Origin: Rossellomorea aquimaris
GTDB lineage: Bacteria; Bacillota; Bacilli; Bacillales; Bacillaceae_B
Assembly (NCBI RefSeq): GCF_035590735.1
Contig: NZ_CP141595.1
Span: 2,017,001-2,081,000, forward strand
Direction of reading: 5' to 3'
DNA length: 64,000 nucleotides
Program-made: the position numbers and the translations under genes
Shown here: positions 25,039-33,655 of the stretch, piece after piece
How the letters are laid out: the number at the start of each line of letters is the position of its first letter
How positions within the stretch are numbered: position 1 is the stretch's first letter
The notes under the pieces: generated by a model
Database searches by the model: none
What the model was told of the DNA's origin: nothing
The model's input: the letters and a program-made list of their open reading frames with translations, nothing else

Positions 25039-27204
25039 ATGAAAAAGATTTTAGTCCTGGCAGAAAAGCCTTCTGTCGGTAGAGATATTGCCAAAGTACT
25101 TCAGTGTACGAAAAAAGGAAATGGATTCTTAGAAGGAAACGACTATATCGTCACTTGGGCCCTGGGACATTTAGTCACATTAGCAGAGCCCGAAAGCTAT
25201 GATGACCGCTACAAAGCATGGAAGCTTGAGGATTTGCCTATGCTTCCCCCATCCCTTAACCTTGTGGTCATTAAGAAAACAGGGAAGCAGTTTAGCTCAG
25301 TGAAATCACAAATGAATCGTCCGGATGTCAAAGAAATCGTCATTGCCACTGATGCCGGCCGGGAAGGGGAGCTTGTTGCCCGCTGGATCATCGAGAAGGC
25401 CCGGGTAAATAAACCACTGAAACGATTATGGATTTCATCTGTCACCGATAAGGCGATCAAAGACGGATTCAATAAACTGAAAGATGCCAAAAAATACGAA
25501 AACCTATATGCTGCTGCCCAAGCGAGATCTGAAGCCGATTGGTATGTGGGAATGAATGCAACCAGGGCTTTGACTACCAAGCACAATGCACAATTATCAT
25601 GTGGACGTGTACAAACACCTACGTTAAGCATCATTGCTCAGAGGGAAGAAGAAATCAGGAACTTTAAACCCCAACCATATTATGGCATACAGGCTACAAC
25701 GGATCGCGGTACGTTCATTTGGTCAAACCTTAAAAATAATGATACGAAAACATTTTCTAAAGACGAAATGAAAAAAGTCATGAAATTATTGAAGAACAAA
25801 AAGGAAATCACTATACAGTCAGTAAAAAAATCACAAAAGAAAAATCACGCTCCTTCTTTATATGATTTAACAGAATTGCAAAGAGATGCTCATAAAATCT
25901 TTGGCTATTCTGCTAAAGAAACGCTATCCATTATGCAGAAATTATACGAGCAACATAAATTAGTAACTTATCCAAGAACAGATAGTAAGCATTTATCCAA
26001 CGATATGGTCGCAACATTGAAGGATAGATTGAAAGCAGTGAGCGTACAACCTTATCGTAAAATGGCTCATCTAGCGTTGCAGAATTCAAAACAGCTTTCA
26101 AAAGCATACGTTGATGACCAAAAAGTGACGGATCATCATGCCATAATACCGACGGAGGAGACACCTTTCCTTCAAAAGTTACAGGACCGTGAAAGAAAGA
26201 TCTATGATCTAGTCGTGAAACGCTTCTTAGCTGTATTCTTTCCTCCATATTTGTATGAACAAACGACTGTAGAAGCCTTGATTGGTACTGAAACCTTTCA
26301 GACGAAAGGAAAGCGGATTGTAGAAATCGGCTGGAAAGAAGTATATGATTTTGATTCAGAGAAAGATCAATTGCTATCAAAAATGGAAGAAGGGGATATG
26401 TTTTCTGTTCTGGCAATAAAAGAAACAGAAGGTCAAACGAATCCTCCCGGCCGTTTTAATGAAGGAACACTTCTATCCGCTATGGAAAACCCAAGAAAAT
26501 TCATGAAAGAAAGCAACAAAGAACTTCTTGACACCATACATGAAGCAGGGGGACTGGGTACAGTTGCGACAAGGGCAGATATAATTGAAAAGCTTTTCAA
26601 CTCAGGAGTGATTGAACCGAAAGGAAAAGAAATTCTTATTACGTCTAAAGGAAAGCAATTATTGGAATTGGCACCTCTGGAATTACAATCCCCGACCCTA
26701 ACAGCAGAGTGGGAGCAAAAGCTTGAAAAAATCGCAAATGGATTTCTTAATAAACAAGAATTCTTAAAAGAAATTAAAGACTATACAAAGAAATCAGTAA
26801 GTGAAATCAAGAATTCCACTAAGAAATTCTCTCATGATAATCTGACCGGAACTAAATGTCCTGACTGTGGAAACCTGATGCTGGAAATAAAAAATAAGCA
26901 TGGGAAGAAATTGGTCTGTCAAGATCGGGAGTGCGGTCACCGGAAAAATATTAGTAAAAAAACCAATGCGCGATGCCCTAATTGCCATAAACGCTTAGAT
27001 CTAAGAGGAGAAGGGGAAGGCCAGACGTTCACATGTGTGTGTGGACATAGAGAGAAACTATCAACCTTTAACGATCGCAGAAAAAAAGAAAAGAATAGCA
27101 AAGCAAACAAAAAGGATGTAAATAAGTATTTGACACAACAGAAGGATGAGCCTGTCAACACTGCATTAGCTGATGCTTTAGCTAAATTAAAACTGGACCA
27201 GTAA
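25039..27204 (+). CDS. topB: DNA topoisomerase III
   Basis: The 721-residue type IA topoisomerase. The TOPRIM domain starts KILVLAEKPSVGRDIAK and has TDAGREGEL (the acidic metal site). The active-site Tyr311 sits in TYPRTDS, and PPGRFNEGTLLSAMENP and GLGTVATRADIIEKL follow. Two Cys4 zinc ribbons close the protein (CPDCG...CQDRECGH and CPNCH...CVCGH). It decatenates or relaxes negatively supercoiled DNA. ATG 25039 has AAAGGA upstream. It ends in its own terminator. Confidence 0.97.
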   Translation: MKKILVLAEKPSVGRDIAKVLQCTKKGNGFLEGNDYIVTWALGHLVTLAEPESYDDRYKAWKLEDLPMLPPSLNLVVIKKTGKQFSSVKSQMNRPDVKEIVIATDAGREGELVARWIIEKARVNKPLKRLWISSVTDKAIKDGFNKLKDAKKYENLYAAAQARSEADWYVGMNATRALTTKHNAQLSCGRVQTPTLSIIAQREEEIRNFKPQPYYGIQATTDRGTFIWSNLKNNDTKTFSKDEMKKVMKLLKNKKEITIQSVKKSQKKNHAPSLYDLTELQRDAHKIFGYSAKETLSIMQKLYEQHKLVTYPRTDSKHLSNDMVATLKDRLKAVSVQPYRKMAHLALQNSKQLSKAYVDDQKVTDHHAIIPTEETPFLQKLQDRERKIYDLVVKRFLAVFFPPYLYEQTTVEALIGTETFQTKGKRIVEIGWKEVYDFDSEKDQLLSKMEEGDMFSVLAIKETEGQTNPPGRFNEGTLLSAMENPRKFMKESNKELLDTIHEAGGLGTVATRADIIEKLFNSGVIEPKGKEILITSKGKQLLELAPLELQSPTLTAEWEQKLEKIANGFLNKQEFLKEIKDYTKKSVSEIKNSTKKFSHDNLTGTKCPDCGNLMLEIKNKHGKKLVCQDRECGHRKNISKKTNARCPNCHKRLDLRGEGEGQTFTCVCGHREKLSTFNDRRKKEKNSKANKKDVNKYLTQQKDEPVNTALADALAKLKLDQ

Positions 27205-27210
27205 TATTAT

Positions 27211-27254
27211 ATAGGGATGACTCCCTATTTTAGGGGTCATCTCTATCTTTTTTT
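27211..27254 (+). terminator. Terminator of topB
   Basis: ATAGGGATGACTCC / GGGGTCATCTCTAT stem with one mismatch, followed by seven T. Confidence 0.85.
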
Positions 27255-27304
27255 GTTCATAATTGGTAGAATATTTGTAATTATGTGAAAATGAGGTGAG
27301 TGTA

Positions 27305-27826
27305 ATGACATCGATTACCATTCAAGAATTTTTTGAAGCAATTGAAAAAGGTGACAAAGAGACAGTGGAACAGTCACTTAGAAATGACACAAATCTTTGT
27401 AACGCAGATAATGAACAAGGCTTAATAGCATTAGGAGTGGCTGCACATTATGGTCACAGGGAAATCGTCGAGCTTCTGCTGAATTTTGGTGCAGATATCA
27501 ATTCCATTTCAAATTCGAAAGTTTCCTACATTCCTTCTAATACGGCTTTACATGCAGGAATCGCAGGGAAAGCTTCTAAAGAACTGTTGGAGTTTTTATT
27601 AAAGCAAGGAGCGAATGTAAATCAGCCCGATTCATCGGGGCACACACCGTTACATATTGCTGCTTTCGACGGAAGTGAAGAAATTGTGTCATTGTTACTG
27701 GCTCACGGAGATGGACAAGAGATACATTCAGGAAATGACCGTACACCATTGGAAATTGCAAAAGAAAGGAATAATAAAGAATTCTTAAAAGCTCATGAAG
27801 AATTCGCAAAAGGAAAAGTACAGTAG
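27305..27826 (+). CDS. Ankyrin-repeat protein
   Basis: The 173-residue protein has four ankyrin repeats. The clearest are GLIALGVAAHYGHREIVELLL, the middle repeat with TALHAGIAGKASKELLEFLL, and HTPLHIAAFDGSEEIVSLLL. It has no signal peptide or other domain. Ankyrin proteins bind partners; no target can be named. ATG 27305 follows GAGGTGAG; a GTG three codons earlier overlaps that site. It is a single-gene unit between topB and cstA. Confidence 0.9.
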   Translation: MTSITIQEFFEAIEKGDKETVEQSLRNDTNLCNADNEQGLIALGVAAHYGHREIVELLLNFGADINSISNSKVSYIPSNTALHAGIAGKASKELLEFLLKQGANVNQPDSSGHTPLHIAAFDGSEEIVSLLLAHGDGQEIHSGNDRTPLEIAKERNNKEFLKAHEEFAKGKVQ

Positions 27827-27844
27827 ATTCCAGCATGTGGCATG

Positions 27845-27873
27845 CACCTCTTCTAAGGGGTGTATTTTATTTT
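27845..27873 (+). terminator. Weak terminator of the ankyrin gene
   Basis: CACCTCTT / AAGGGGTG stem (one G-T pair) with a very short loop and a T-rich tail. Confidence 0.5.
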
Positions 27874-28112
27874 TGTAAGTTTACTTAAAAGAGTGTGGAT
27901 TCAAGCAACATGCTTCACTATATATGTGTTATGTTATGAAAGTTTTTTTGAATAATGTAATCCTTTACATTGTTGATTTGACGGTCTTTAGTTTAAAGTT
28001 AAAATGATTATTTATTCGGAAGAAATAATATTTTTAGAAAATTCTGTTGTTTTTTGTCGTTTCTCATATTAAAATAAACGTTAAATTCATTTACTGAAGG
28101 GAGGACATCGTG

Positions 28113-29561
28113 ATGCTAACATTTCTTGCATCCATCTGTATTCTAGTAGTAGGTTATTTCATTTATTCAAAGGTGGTAGAGAAGATTTTCGGTATTGATG
28201 ATACCAATGTGACTCCTGCATACTCAAAGAAGGACGGCTTAGACTATATGCCCATGAGCTGGTGGAAAGCAAGCCTGGTTCAATTGTTAAACATTGCGGG
28301 GTTAGGTCCGATCTTCGGGGCAATTTTGGGTGCTTTGTATGGACCTGTAGCATTCATATGGATTGTGATTGGCACCTTGTTTGCTGGAGCGGTTCATGAT
28401 TACTTTTCTGGAATGTTATCTCTTAGGCATAATGGAGCTCAGTTTCCTTCAATCGTAGGGAAGTATTTGGGAAAACCTGTACAATCCGTTATGAACATTT
28501 TATCGATCGTGCTGATGATTCTCGTAGCCGCTGCTTTTACATCGGGGCCGGCACAACTAATGGCAGAGGTGACACCGCTTAATTTTATGACGTCTCTTGT
28601 CATTATTTTTACATACTTTCTCATTGCGACTGTCTTACCGATTAATAAGATTATTGGAAAGGTCTATCCGTTCTTTGGAGCCATCCTTATCTTTATGGCA
28701 GTGTCGATTGGGATTGGGTTGTTTTTCTTTGAACATCCAGTGCCCAATCTAACATTTGAAAACTTACATCCAAATGATTTACCTTTGTGGCCTTTGCTGA
28801 TGGTTACCGTTTCATGTGGGGCAATTTCTGGATTCCATTCCACTCAAAGTCCCATCTTAGCCAGAACCTTAAAAAAGGAAAGTGAAGGTCGAAAAGTATT
28901 CTATGGAGCGATGGTGGCTGAAGGAATCATCGCATTGATCTGGGCTGCAGCAGGTATGGCATTCTTTAATGGAACAGCCGGGCTTCAAGAAGCATTGGCA
29001 GCTGGAGGACCTGCAGGAGTGGTAAATGAAATCAGCAAAACGACGTTAGGCACGTTAGGTGGAGTGCTTGCCGTCCTGGGTGTAATCATTCTTCCAGTCA
29101 CAACAGGGGATACTGCGTTAAGATCATCAAGAATGATGCTTGCTGATTTACTGAATGATTTACGCAAGAAAGATATTAAAGGGAAATGGTTGCCGGTCTT
29201 GTTAGTTATTCCGGTGGCAGTCCCTACGTTTTTACTTACTCAAATTGACTATACCTTCCTGTGGAGATATGTTGGATGGTCCAACCAGGTTGTAGCAACC
29301 GTTATGTTGTGGACTGCTGCCATTTATTTATTACAGCAAGCAAAATTCCACTGGATTTGCAGTATTCCTGCATTGTTTATGACAGGTGTTGTAAGTTCGT
29401 ATATTTTTTACGCTCCCGAAGGTTTTGGTCTACCATATTCAACAGCAATGATGATTGGTTCCTTCATTTGGTTGGCTGTCTTGATTTGGTTTGTAGGGCA
29501 AATAATAAAATACAAACCTCGCAGGAAACAATTACTAGAGATGAAGTCAGTAAGTTCATAA
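28113..29561 (+). CDS. CstA-family transporter (carbon starvation protein A)
   Basis: The 482-residue membrane protein has about 13 hydrophobic segments. CstA motifs include the N-terminal GLDYMPMSWW, IAGLGPIFGAILGALYGP, GAVHDYFSGMLSLRHNG and PVTTGDTALRSSRMM. It is shorter than E. coli CstA (701) and belongs to the short form found in Bacilli. CstA-type proteins take up peptides or pyruvate under carbon limitation; the substrate here is open. ATG 28113 has GGGAGG 7 bases before it. It is upstream of the pyrimidine cluster but separated by a strong terminator. Confidence 0.9.
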   Translation: MLTFLASICILVVGYFIYSKVVEKIFGIDDTNVTPAYSKKDGLDYMPMSWWKASLVQLLNIAGLGPIFGAILGALYGPVAFIWIVIGTLFAGAVHDYFSGMLSLRHNGAQFPSIVGKYLGKPVQSVMNILSIVLMILVAAAFTSGPAQLMAEVTPLNFMTSLVIIFTYFLIATVLPINKIIGKVYPFFGAILIFMAVSIGIGLFFFEHPVPNLTFENLHPNDLPLWPLLMVTVSCGAISGFHSTQSPILARTLKKESEGRKVFYGAMVAEGIIALIWAAAGMAFFNGTAGLQEALAAGGPAGVVNEISKTTLGTLGGVLAVLGVIILPVTTGDTALRSSRMMLADLLNDLRKKDIKGKWLPVLLVIPVAVPTFLLTQIDYTFLWRYVGWSNQVVATVMLWTAAIYLLQQAKFHWICSIPALFMTGVVSSYIFYAPEGFGLPYSTAMMIGSFIWLAVLIWFVGQIIKYKPRRKQLLEMKSVSS

Positions 29562-29572
29562 CGATTATCGAC

Positions 29573-29607
29573 AAAAACAGCCTTCTCAGTAGAGAAGGCT
29601 GTTTTTT
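29573..29607 (+). terminator. Terminator of the cstA-like gene
   Basis: AACAGCCTTCTC / GAGAAGGCTGTT perfect 12-bp stem with a 4-nt loop and T6. Confidence 0.93.
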
Positions 29608-29884
29608 GTTAGGAAAGTTCAAATGTCCCTGCACAGACCTTTAGGTATGAGAAAAAATGAATCATGAGGGTAGCCTGTTTTTATTGTCGATTAAAAACTG
29701 AATTTTTTAAAGAATAAAACAAATCATTCTACAAAATTCGTAATGAAAATATGCTAACTTAAGAGAAACCATTCATTTTATTGAATGTACATAATGACAA
29801 ATCAGGAACGTTGTTAGTGTTACAGAATGTATAGTGCATTCTCTAAATGTACGAGTTAAAATAAAGTGAAAATACTTAAAATTC

Positions 29885-29897
29885 AGACTTTGGTTTC
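29885..29897 (+). promoter_or_regulatory. PucR-box-like operator
   Basis: AGACTTTGGTTTC resembles the B. subtilis PucR box WWWCNTTGGTTAA (core C-N-TTGGTT intact). A PucR-type regulator is encoded in the same cluster. Function is inferred. Confidence 0.45.
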
Positions 29898-29942
29898 AAC
29901 CAGTGAAATCTAGTAAGTGTGAAACAATGGAGCAAAAAACAA

Positions 29943-29956
29943 TGAAAGCGCTTACT
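29943..29956 (+). promoter_or_regulatory. CcpA cre site
   Basis: TGAAAGCGCTTACT matches 12 of 14 positions of the palindromic cre consensus TGAAAGCGCTTTCA. It lies 36-49 bases before the start codon of the first gene, a position suited to repression by preferred carbon sources. Confidence 0.7.
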
Positions 29957-29991
29957 ATTTTATAAAATCTATTTGTGCAGGGGGTAATGAA

Positions 29992-30882
29992 ATGTCAGAC
30001 TTGGTGAAAATTGGACTTATTCAAGCTTCTCATGATGTAGATGGAAGTGAAGGGGTAGACGTCCATAAAGAGCAAGCGATCAAAAAACATGTGGAACTGG
30101 TACGAGACGCAGCAAAAAAGGGAGCTCAAATCATTTGTTTACAGGAAATCTTCTATGGTCCTTACTTTTGCTCGGAACAAAATCCAAAGTGGTATGACTC
30201 TGCTGAAGAAATACCAAATGGTCCAACAACAAAACAGTTTCAGGCGTTAGCAAAAGAGCTGAGTGTCGTCATCGTTCTACCAATCTATGAGAGGGAAGGA
30301 ATAGCTACTTACTATAATACGGCAGCGGTCATCGATGCAGATGGATCCTATCTCGGAAAATATCGAAAACAGCATATTCCACATGTTGGAGTTGGAGAGG
30401 AAGGTTACGGATTCTGGGAAAAATATTACTTTAAACCAGGAAACCTTGGGTACCCGGTATTCGATACTGCTTATGCAAAAGTAGGAGTTTATATTTGTTA
30501 TGACCGTCACTTCCCGGAAGGTGCACGTTTACTAGGTTTAAAAGGGGCAGAAATTGTGTTCAATCCATCAGCAACGGTAGCTGGTTTATCTGAATACTTA
30601 TGGAAACTTGAGCAGCCAGCCCATGCGGTGGCAAACGGCTACTACTTAGGAGCTATTAATCGTGTTGGTTTTGAGGGTCCTTGGAATATGGGTGAATTTT
30701 ACGGACAATCCTATTTAGTCGATCCGCGAGGCAGCTTTGTTTCAATTGGAAGCAGAGATAGTGATGAGGTCATTATCGGTGAAATGAATAAGAAGCTATT
30801 ACGTGAAGTCCGTGATACTTGGCAATTCTATCGGGATCGCAGGCCTGAAACTTATAACGATATGACGGCTTTACTTCCTTAA
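29992..30882 (+). CDS. Beta-ureidopropionase (N-carbamoyl-beta-alanine amidohydrolase)
   Basis: The 296-residue nitrilase-fold amidohydrolase has the Glu-Lys-Cys triad: Glu52 in CLQEIFYGPYF, Lys126 in YRKQHIP and Cys169 in YICYDRHFPEG. The family splits N-carbamoyl-beta-alanine to beta-alanine, CO2 and ammonia, the third step of reductive pyrimidine degradation. An aliphatic amidase or N-carbamoylputrescine role is possible from sequence, but the preTA and dihydropyrimidinase genes behind it settle the assignment. ATG 29992 follows AGGGGGT. It is the first gene of the operon. Confidence 0.92.
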   Translation: MSDLVKIGLIQASHDVDGSEGVDVHKEQAIKKHVELVRDAAKKGAQIICLQEIFYGPYFCSEQNPKWYDSAEEIPNGPTTKQFQALAKELSVVIVLPIYEREGIATYYNTAAVIDADGSYLGKYRKQHIPHVGVGEEGYGFWEKYYFKPGNLGYPVFDTAYAKVGVYICYDRHFPEGARLLGLKGAEIVFNPSATVAGLSEYLWKLEQPAHAVANGYYLGAINRVGFEGPWNMGEFYGQSYLVDPRGSFVSIGSRDSDEVIIGEMNKKLLREVRDTWQFYRDRRPETYNDMTALLP

Positions 30883-30974
30883 TAAATTGAGGCTGACGGT
30901 GAACCATCATTGTCAGCCATGGGGTGTTTAACAGGGTATGGAAATTAATTGGAAATGAATAGGGGGAAGTCAGT

Positions 30975-32330
30975 TTGTCTAACACACTTTCGTTACTCAA
31001 TCTTGAGAAAAATTTTCTCGAAGCCCATGAGGGATTGACCAAAAGGGAAGCAGTGGAGGAAGCGAATCGCTGCTTGTATTGTTATGATGCTCCGTGCATA
31101 CAAGCTTGTCCCACAAGCATTGATATACCTTCATTTATTAAAAAGATTGCATCCGGGAACTTGAAAGGATCGGCAAAAACAATCATGTCCGCAAATCCTG
31201 TCGGTGCGAGCTGCTCACGTGTCTGTCCGACAGAAGAGCTGTGTGAAGGGGCTTGTGTACTGAATCATTCTACTAAACCAATCATGATTGGAGACCTGCA
31301 GCGATATGCAACAGATTGGGCGAGACATAACGACGCGGCGCTATTTGAAGCAGGAGAACCAAACGGGATTAGAGTAGGAATTATCGGAGGGGGACCAGCC
31401 GGCCTATCGGCTGCAAGGGAACTTGCACGCTTCGGATATGAAGTAACCATCTATGAAGCGGAAAAGGAAGCGGGAGGATTAAATACCTATGGAATCGTAT
31501 CTTTCCGCCTTCCCCAGAGCGTTTCCTTCTGGGAAGTGGACCAGGTAAAGAAATTGAATGTCGATATTCGAACCAACGTAAAGGTTGGTCAAGACATATC
31601 TTCAGATGAAATCGTAGAGAGCCATGATTTTGTCATCCTGGCAGCAGGTATGTCCCATGTTCCAGATTTGAAAATTGAAGGGGAAAACTTAAAAGGTGTT
31701 CATGACGCCATCGAATTTGTTAAGGCAACGAAAAGTGGCAAGCTGACGCAAGATTATGTAGGCAAAAAAGTGGTGGTGATCGGGGCGGGAAATACAGCAA
31801 TCGATGGAGCCACCTGTTCTGTCCGCTTAGGGGCAGACAATGTAAAAATCTTATACCGACGTACACAAGAAGAAATGACGGCTTATGATTTTGAGTACGA
31901 ATTTGCAAAACAGGATGGAGTAGAATTCCGCTGGCTAACGGCACCTCAACGAATTATAGGAAATGATGCGGGAGAAGTAACGGGAATCGAATGCATAAAG
32001 ATGGAGTTAGGAGAGCCTGGTGTGGATGGAAGAAGACGTCCGATTCCTGTCAAAGGCTCACAGTTTGTGCTTCCTGTTGACGCAGTCATTAAGGCGATTG
32101 GCCAAACTCGTCATCTATCACTTATAGAACAATTCGATCTGGAGCATTCAGACGGTGTTGTACAGGTTAATCGAGACACTTTCCAAACCTCTAATCCAAA
32201 GATTTTCGCTTGTGGAGACGTTGTTTTTGGTAAGGGAGTAGGAGAAGCAATGGTCGTAACGGCTGCAGAGCAAGGGAAACTTGCCGCCTATCATTTACAT
32301 GCACAATTGGAAAAAGTCCACGTGAATTAA
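30975..32330 (+). CDS. preT: NAD(P)-dependent dihydropyrimidine dehydrogenase subunit PreT
   Basis: The 451-residue flavoprotein matches the N-terminal half of dihydropyrimidine dehydrogenase. Two Fe-S cysteine groups are at the front (CLYCYDAPCIQACP and CSRVCPTEELCEGAC), then GGGPAGLSA for FAD and GAGNTAID for NAD(P). FACGDVVFGKGVGEA near the end is the second FAD site. It passes electrons from NAD(P)H to PreA. TTG 30975 is preceded by AGGGGGAAG with 9-base spacing. It pairs with preA 22 bp downstream. Confidence 0.95.
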   Translation: MSNTLSLLNLEKNFLEAHEGLTKREAVEEANRCLYCYDAPCIQACPTSIDIPSFIKKIASGNLKGSAKTIMSANPVGASCSRVCPTEELCEGACVLNHSTKPIMIGDLQRYATDWARHNDAALFEAGEPNGIRVGIIGGGPAGLSAARELARFGYEVTIYEAEKEAGGLNTYGIVSFRLPQSVSFWEVDQVKKLNVDIRTNVKVGQDISSDEIVESHDFVILAAGMSHVPDLKIEGENLKGVHDAIEFVKATKSGKLTQDYVGKKVVVIGAGNTAIDGATCSVRLGADNVKILYRRTQEEMTAYDFEYEFAKQDGVEFRWLTAPQRIIGNDAGEVTGIECIKMELGEPGVDGRRRPIPVKGSQFVLPVDAVIKAIGQTRHLSLIEQFDLEHSDGVVQVNRDTFQTSNPKIFACGDVVFGKGVGEAMVVTAAEQGKLAAYHLHAQLEKVHVN

Positions 32331-32352
32331 GATTGTCCTAGGGGGGGAACTC

Positions 32353-33639
32353 ATGGCAAATTTAAGCATTGATTTAGCAGGAATAAAATCACCTAATCCA
32401 TTTTGGCTGGCGTCCGCGCCACCAACGAACTCAGGTTATCAGGTTCAAAGAGCATTCGAGGCCGGTTGGGGTGGTGCCGTATGGAAAACATTAGGGGAGC
32501 CCATTATAAATGTCTCTTCAAGGTTCGCAGCTGTAAGCTTTAATGGTCAAAAAGTAGCAGGATTCAACAATATCGAACTTATTACCGATCGACCATTAGA
32601 AGTGAATCTGAAGGAAATCTATGAAACCAAAAAGCGATTTCCGAATCATGCAATCATTGCATCATTAATGGTAGAGCCTAAACAAGAAAAATGGCATGAA
32701 ATCGTAAAGAAGGTTGAAGATGTCGGTGTTGATGGACTGGAGCTGAATTTCGGGTGTCCACACGGAATGGCTGAACGGGGAATGGGATCTGCGTCCGGTC
32801 AGGTACCAGAACTCGTCGAGAAACAAACTTATTGGGCGAAAGAGGTTGCCAGGACACCTGTAATTGTAAAATTGACACCAAACATTACAGACATTACTGT
32901 CACAGCTGAAGCGGCTGTCCGGGGTGGAGCGGACGCAGTAAGTATGATCAATACAATCAACAGTTTAGCAGGTGTTGATCTGGATTCTTGGAATACCATT
33001 CCTCATGTAGCCGGAAAAGGTGCTCATGGAGGTTATTGCGGACCTGCAGTGAAGCCGATTTCATTGAACATGGTTGCCGAATGCGCCAGAAATCCACGTA
33101 TCAATGTACCAATCTCAGGAATGGGGGGAGTTTCCAATTGGCAGGATGCCGTCGAATTTATGCTTATGGGAGCATCTGGGGTTCAGGTTTGCACTGCTGC
33201 TATGCATCACGGTTTTAGAATTGTCGAGGATATGCTTGATGGCTTAAATAATTATTTGGATGAAAAAGGGATTGCTGCAGTTCAGGATATCGTCGGGAAA
33301 TCAGTACCGAGATTTTCTGATTGGGGAAATCTTGATCTTAATTATAGTGTTGTGGCAAAAATCAACACGGATGTTTGTATTAACTGTAATAAGTGCCATA
33401 TTGCCTGTGAAGATACGTCTCATCAATGCATTGACATGCTGAAGGACCCGAATGGAAACAGCTATTTAAAAGTACGGGAAGAAGATTGTGTCGGGTGTAA
33501 TTTATGTTCGATTGTATGTCCGGTTGACGGGGCTATCGACATGATAGAGGTTCCAAGTGGTCATATGCCAATGACATGGAACGAACGTCAAGCGGTAGTA
33601 GGGAATCTATCCGAAGCCAGAGTAAACGCGGCGAAATAA
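32353..33639 (+). CDS. preA: NAD-dependent dihydropyrimidine dehydrogenase subunit PreA
   Basis: The 428-residue protein has a DHOD-like TIM barrel. LELNFGCPHG and the GMGGVSNWQDAVEF flavin-phosphate segment are visible. Two ferredoxin-type clusters end the chain (CINCNKCHIAC and CVGCNLCSIVCPVDGA). With PreT it reduces uracil or thymine to the dihydro form. Length and layout match E. coli PreA (411), slightly longer. ATG 32353 follows a run of seven G. Confidence 0.96.
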   Translation: MANLSIDLAGIKSPNPFWLASAPPTNSGYQVQRAFEAGWGGAVWKTLGEPIINVSSRFAAVSFNGQKVAGFNNIELITDRPLEVNLKEIYETKKRFPNHAIIASLMVEPKQEKWHEIVKKVEDVGVDGLELNFGCPHGMAERGMGSASGQVPELVEKQTYWAKEVARTPVIVKLTPNITDITVTAEAAVRGGADAVSMINTINSLAGVDLDSWNTIPHVAGKGAHGGYCGPAVKPISLNMVAECARNPRINVPISGMGGVSNWQDAVEFMLMGASGVQVCTAAMHHGFRIVEDMLDGLNNYLDEKGIAAVQDIVGKSVPRFSDWGNLDLNYSVVAKINTDVCINCNKCHIACEDTSHQCIDMLKDPNGNSYLKVREEDCVGCNLCSIVCPVDGAIDMIEVPSGHMPMTWNERQAVVGNLSEARVNAAK

Positions 33640-33655
33640 TTCTGGAGGTATGGAA

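Larger units (their letters stand above)
29608..29991 (+). promoter_or_regulatory. Long regulatory region of the pyrimidine degradation cluster
   Basis: This 384-bp gene-free, AT-rich region precedes the first catabolic gene. It contains a cre site and a PucR-box-like motif (listed separately) and two inverted repeats: CATTCA-N6-TGAATG (29770-29787) and AGAATG-N7-CATTCT (29824-29842). Its length and motif density point to multi-factor control. Confidence 0.6.
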
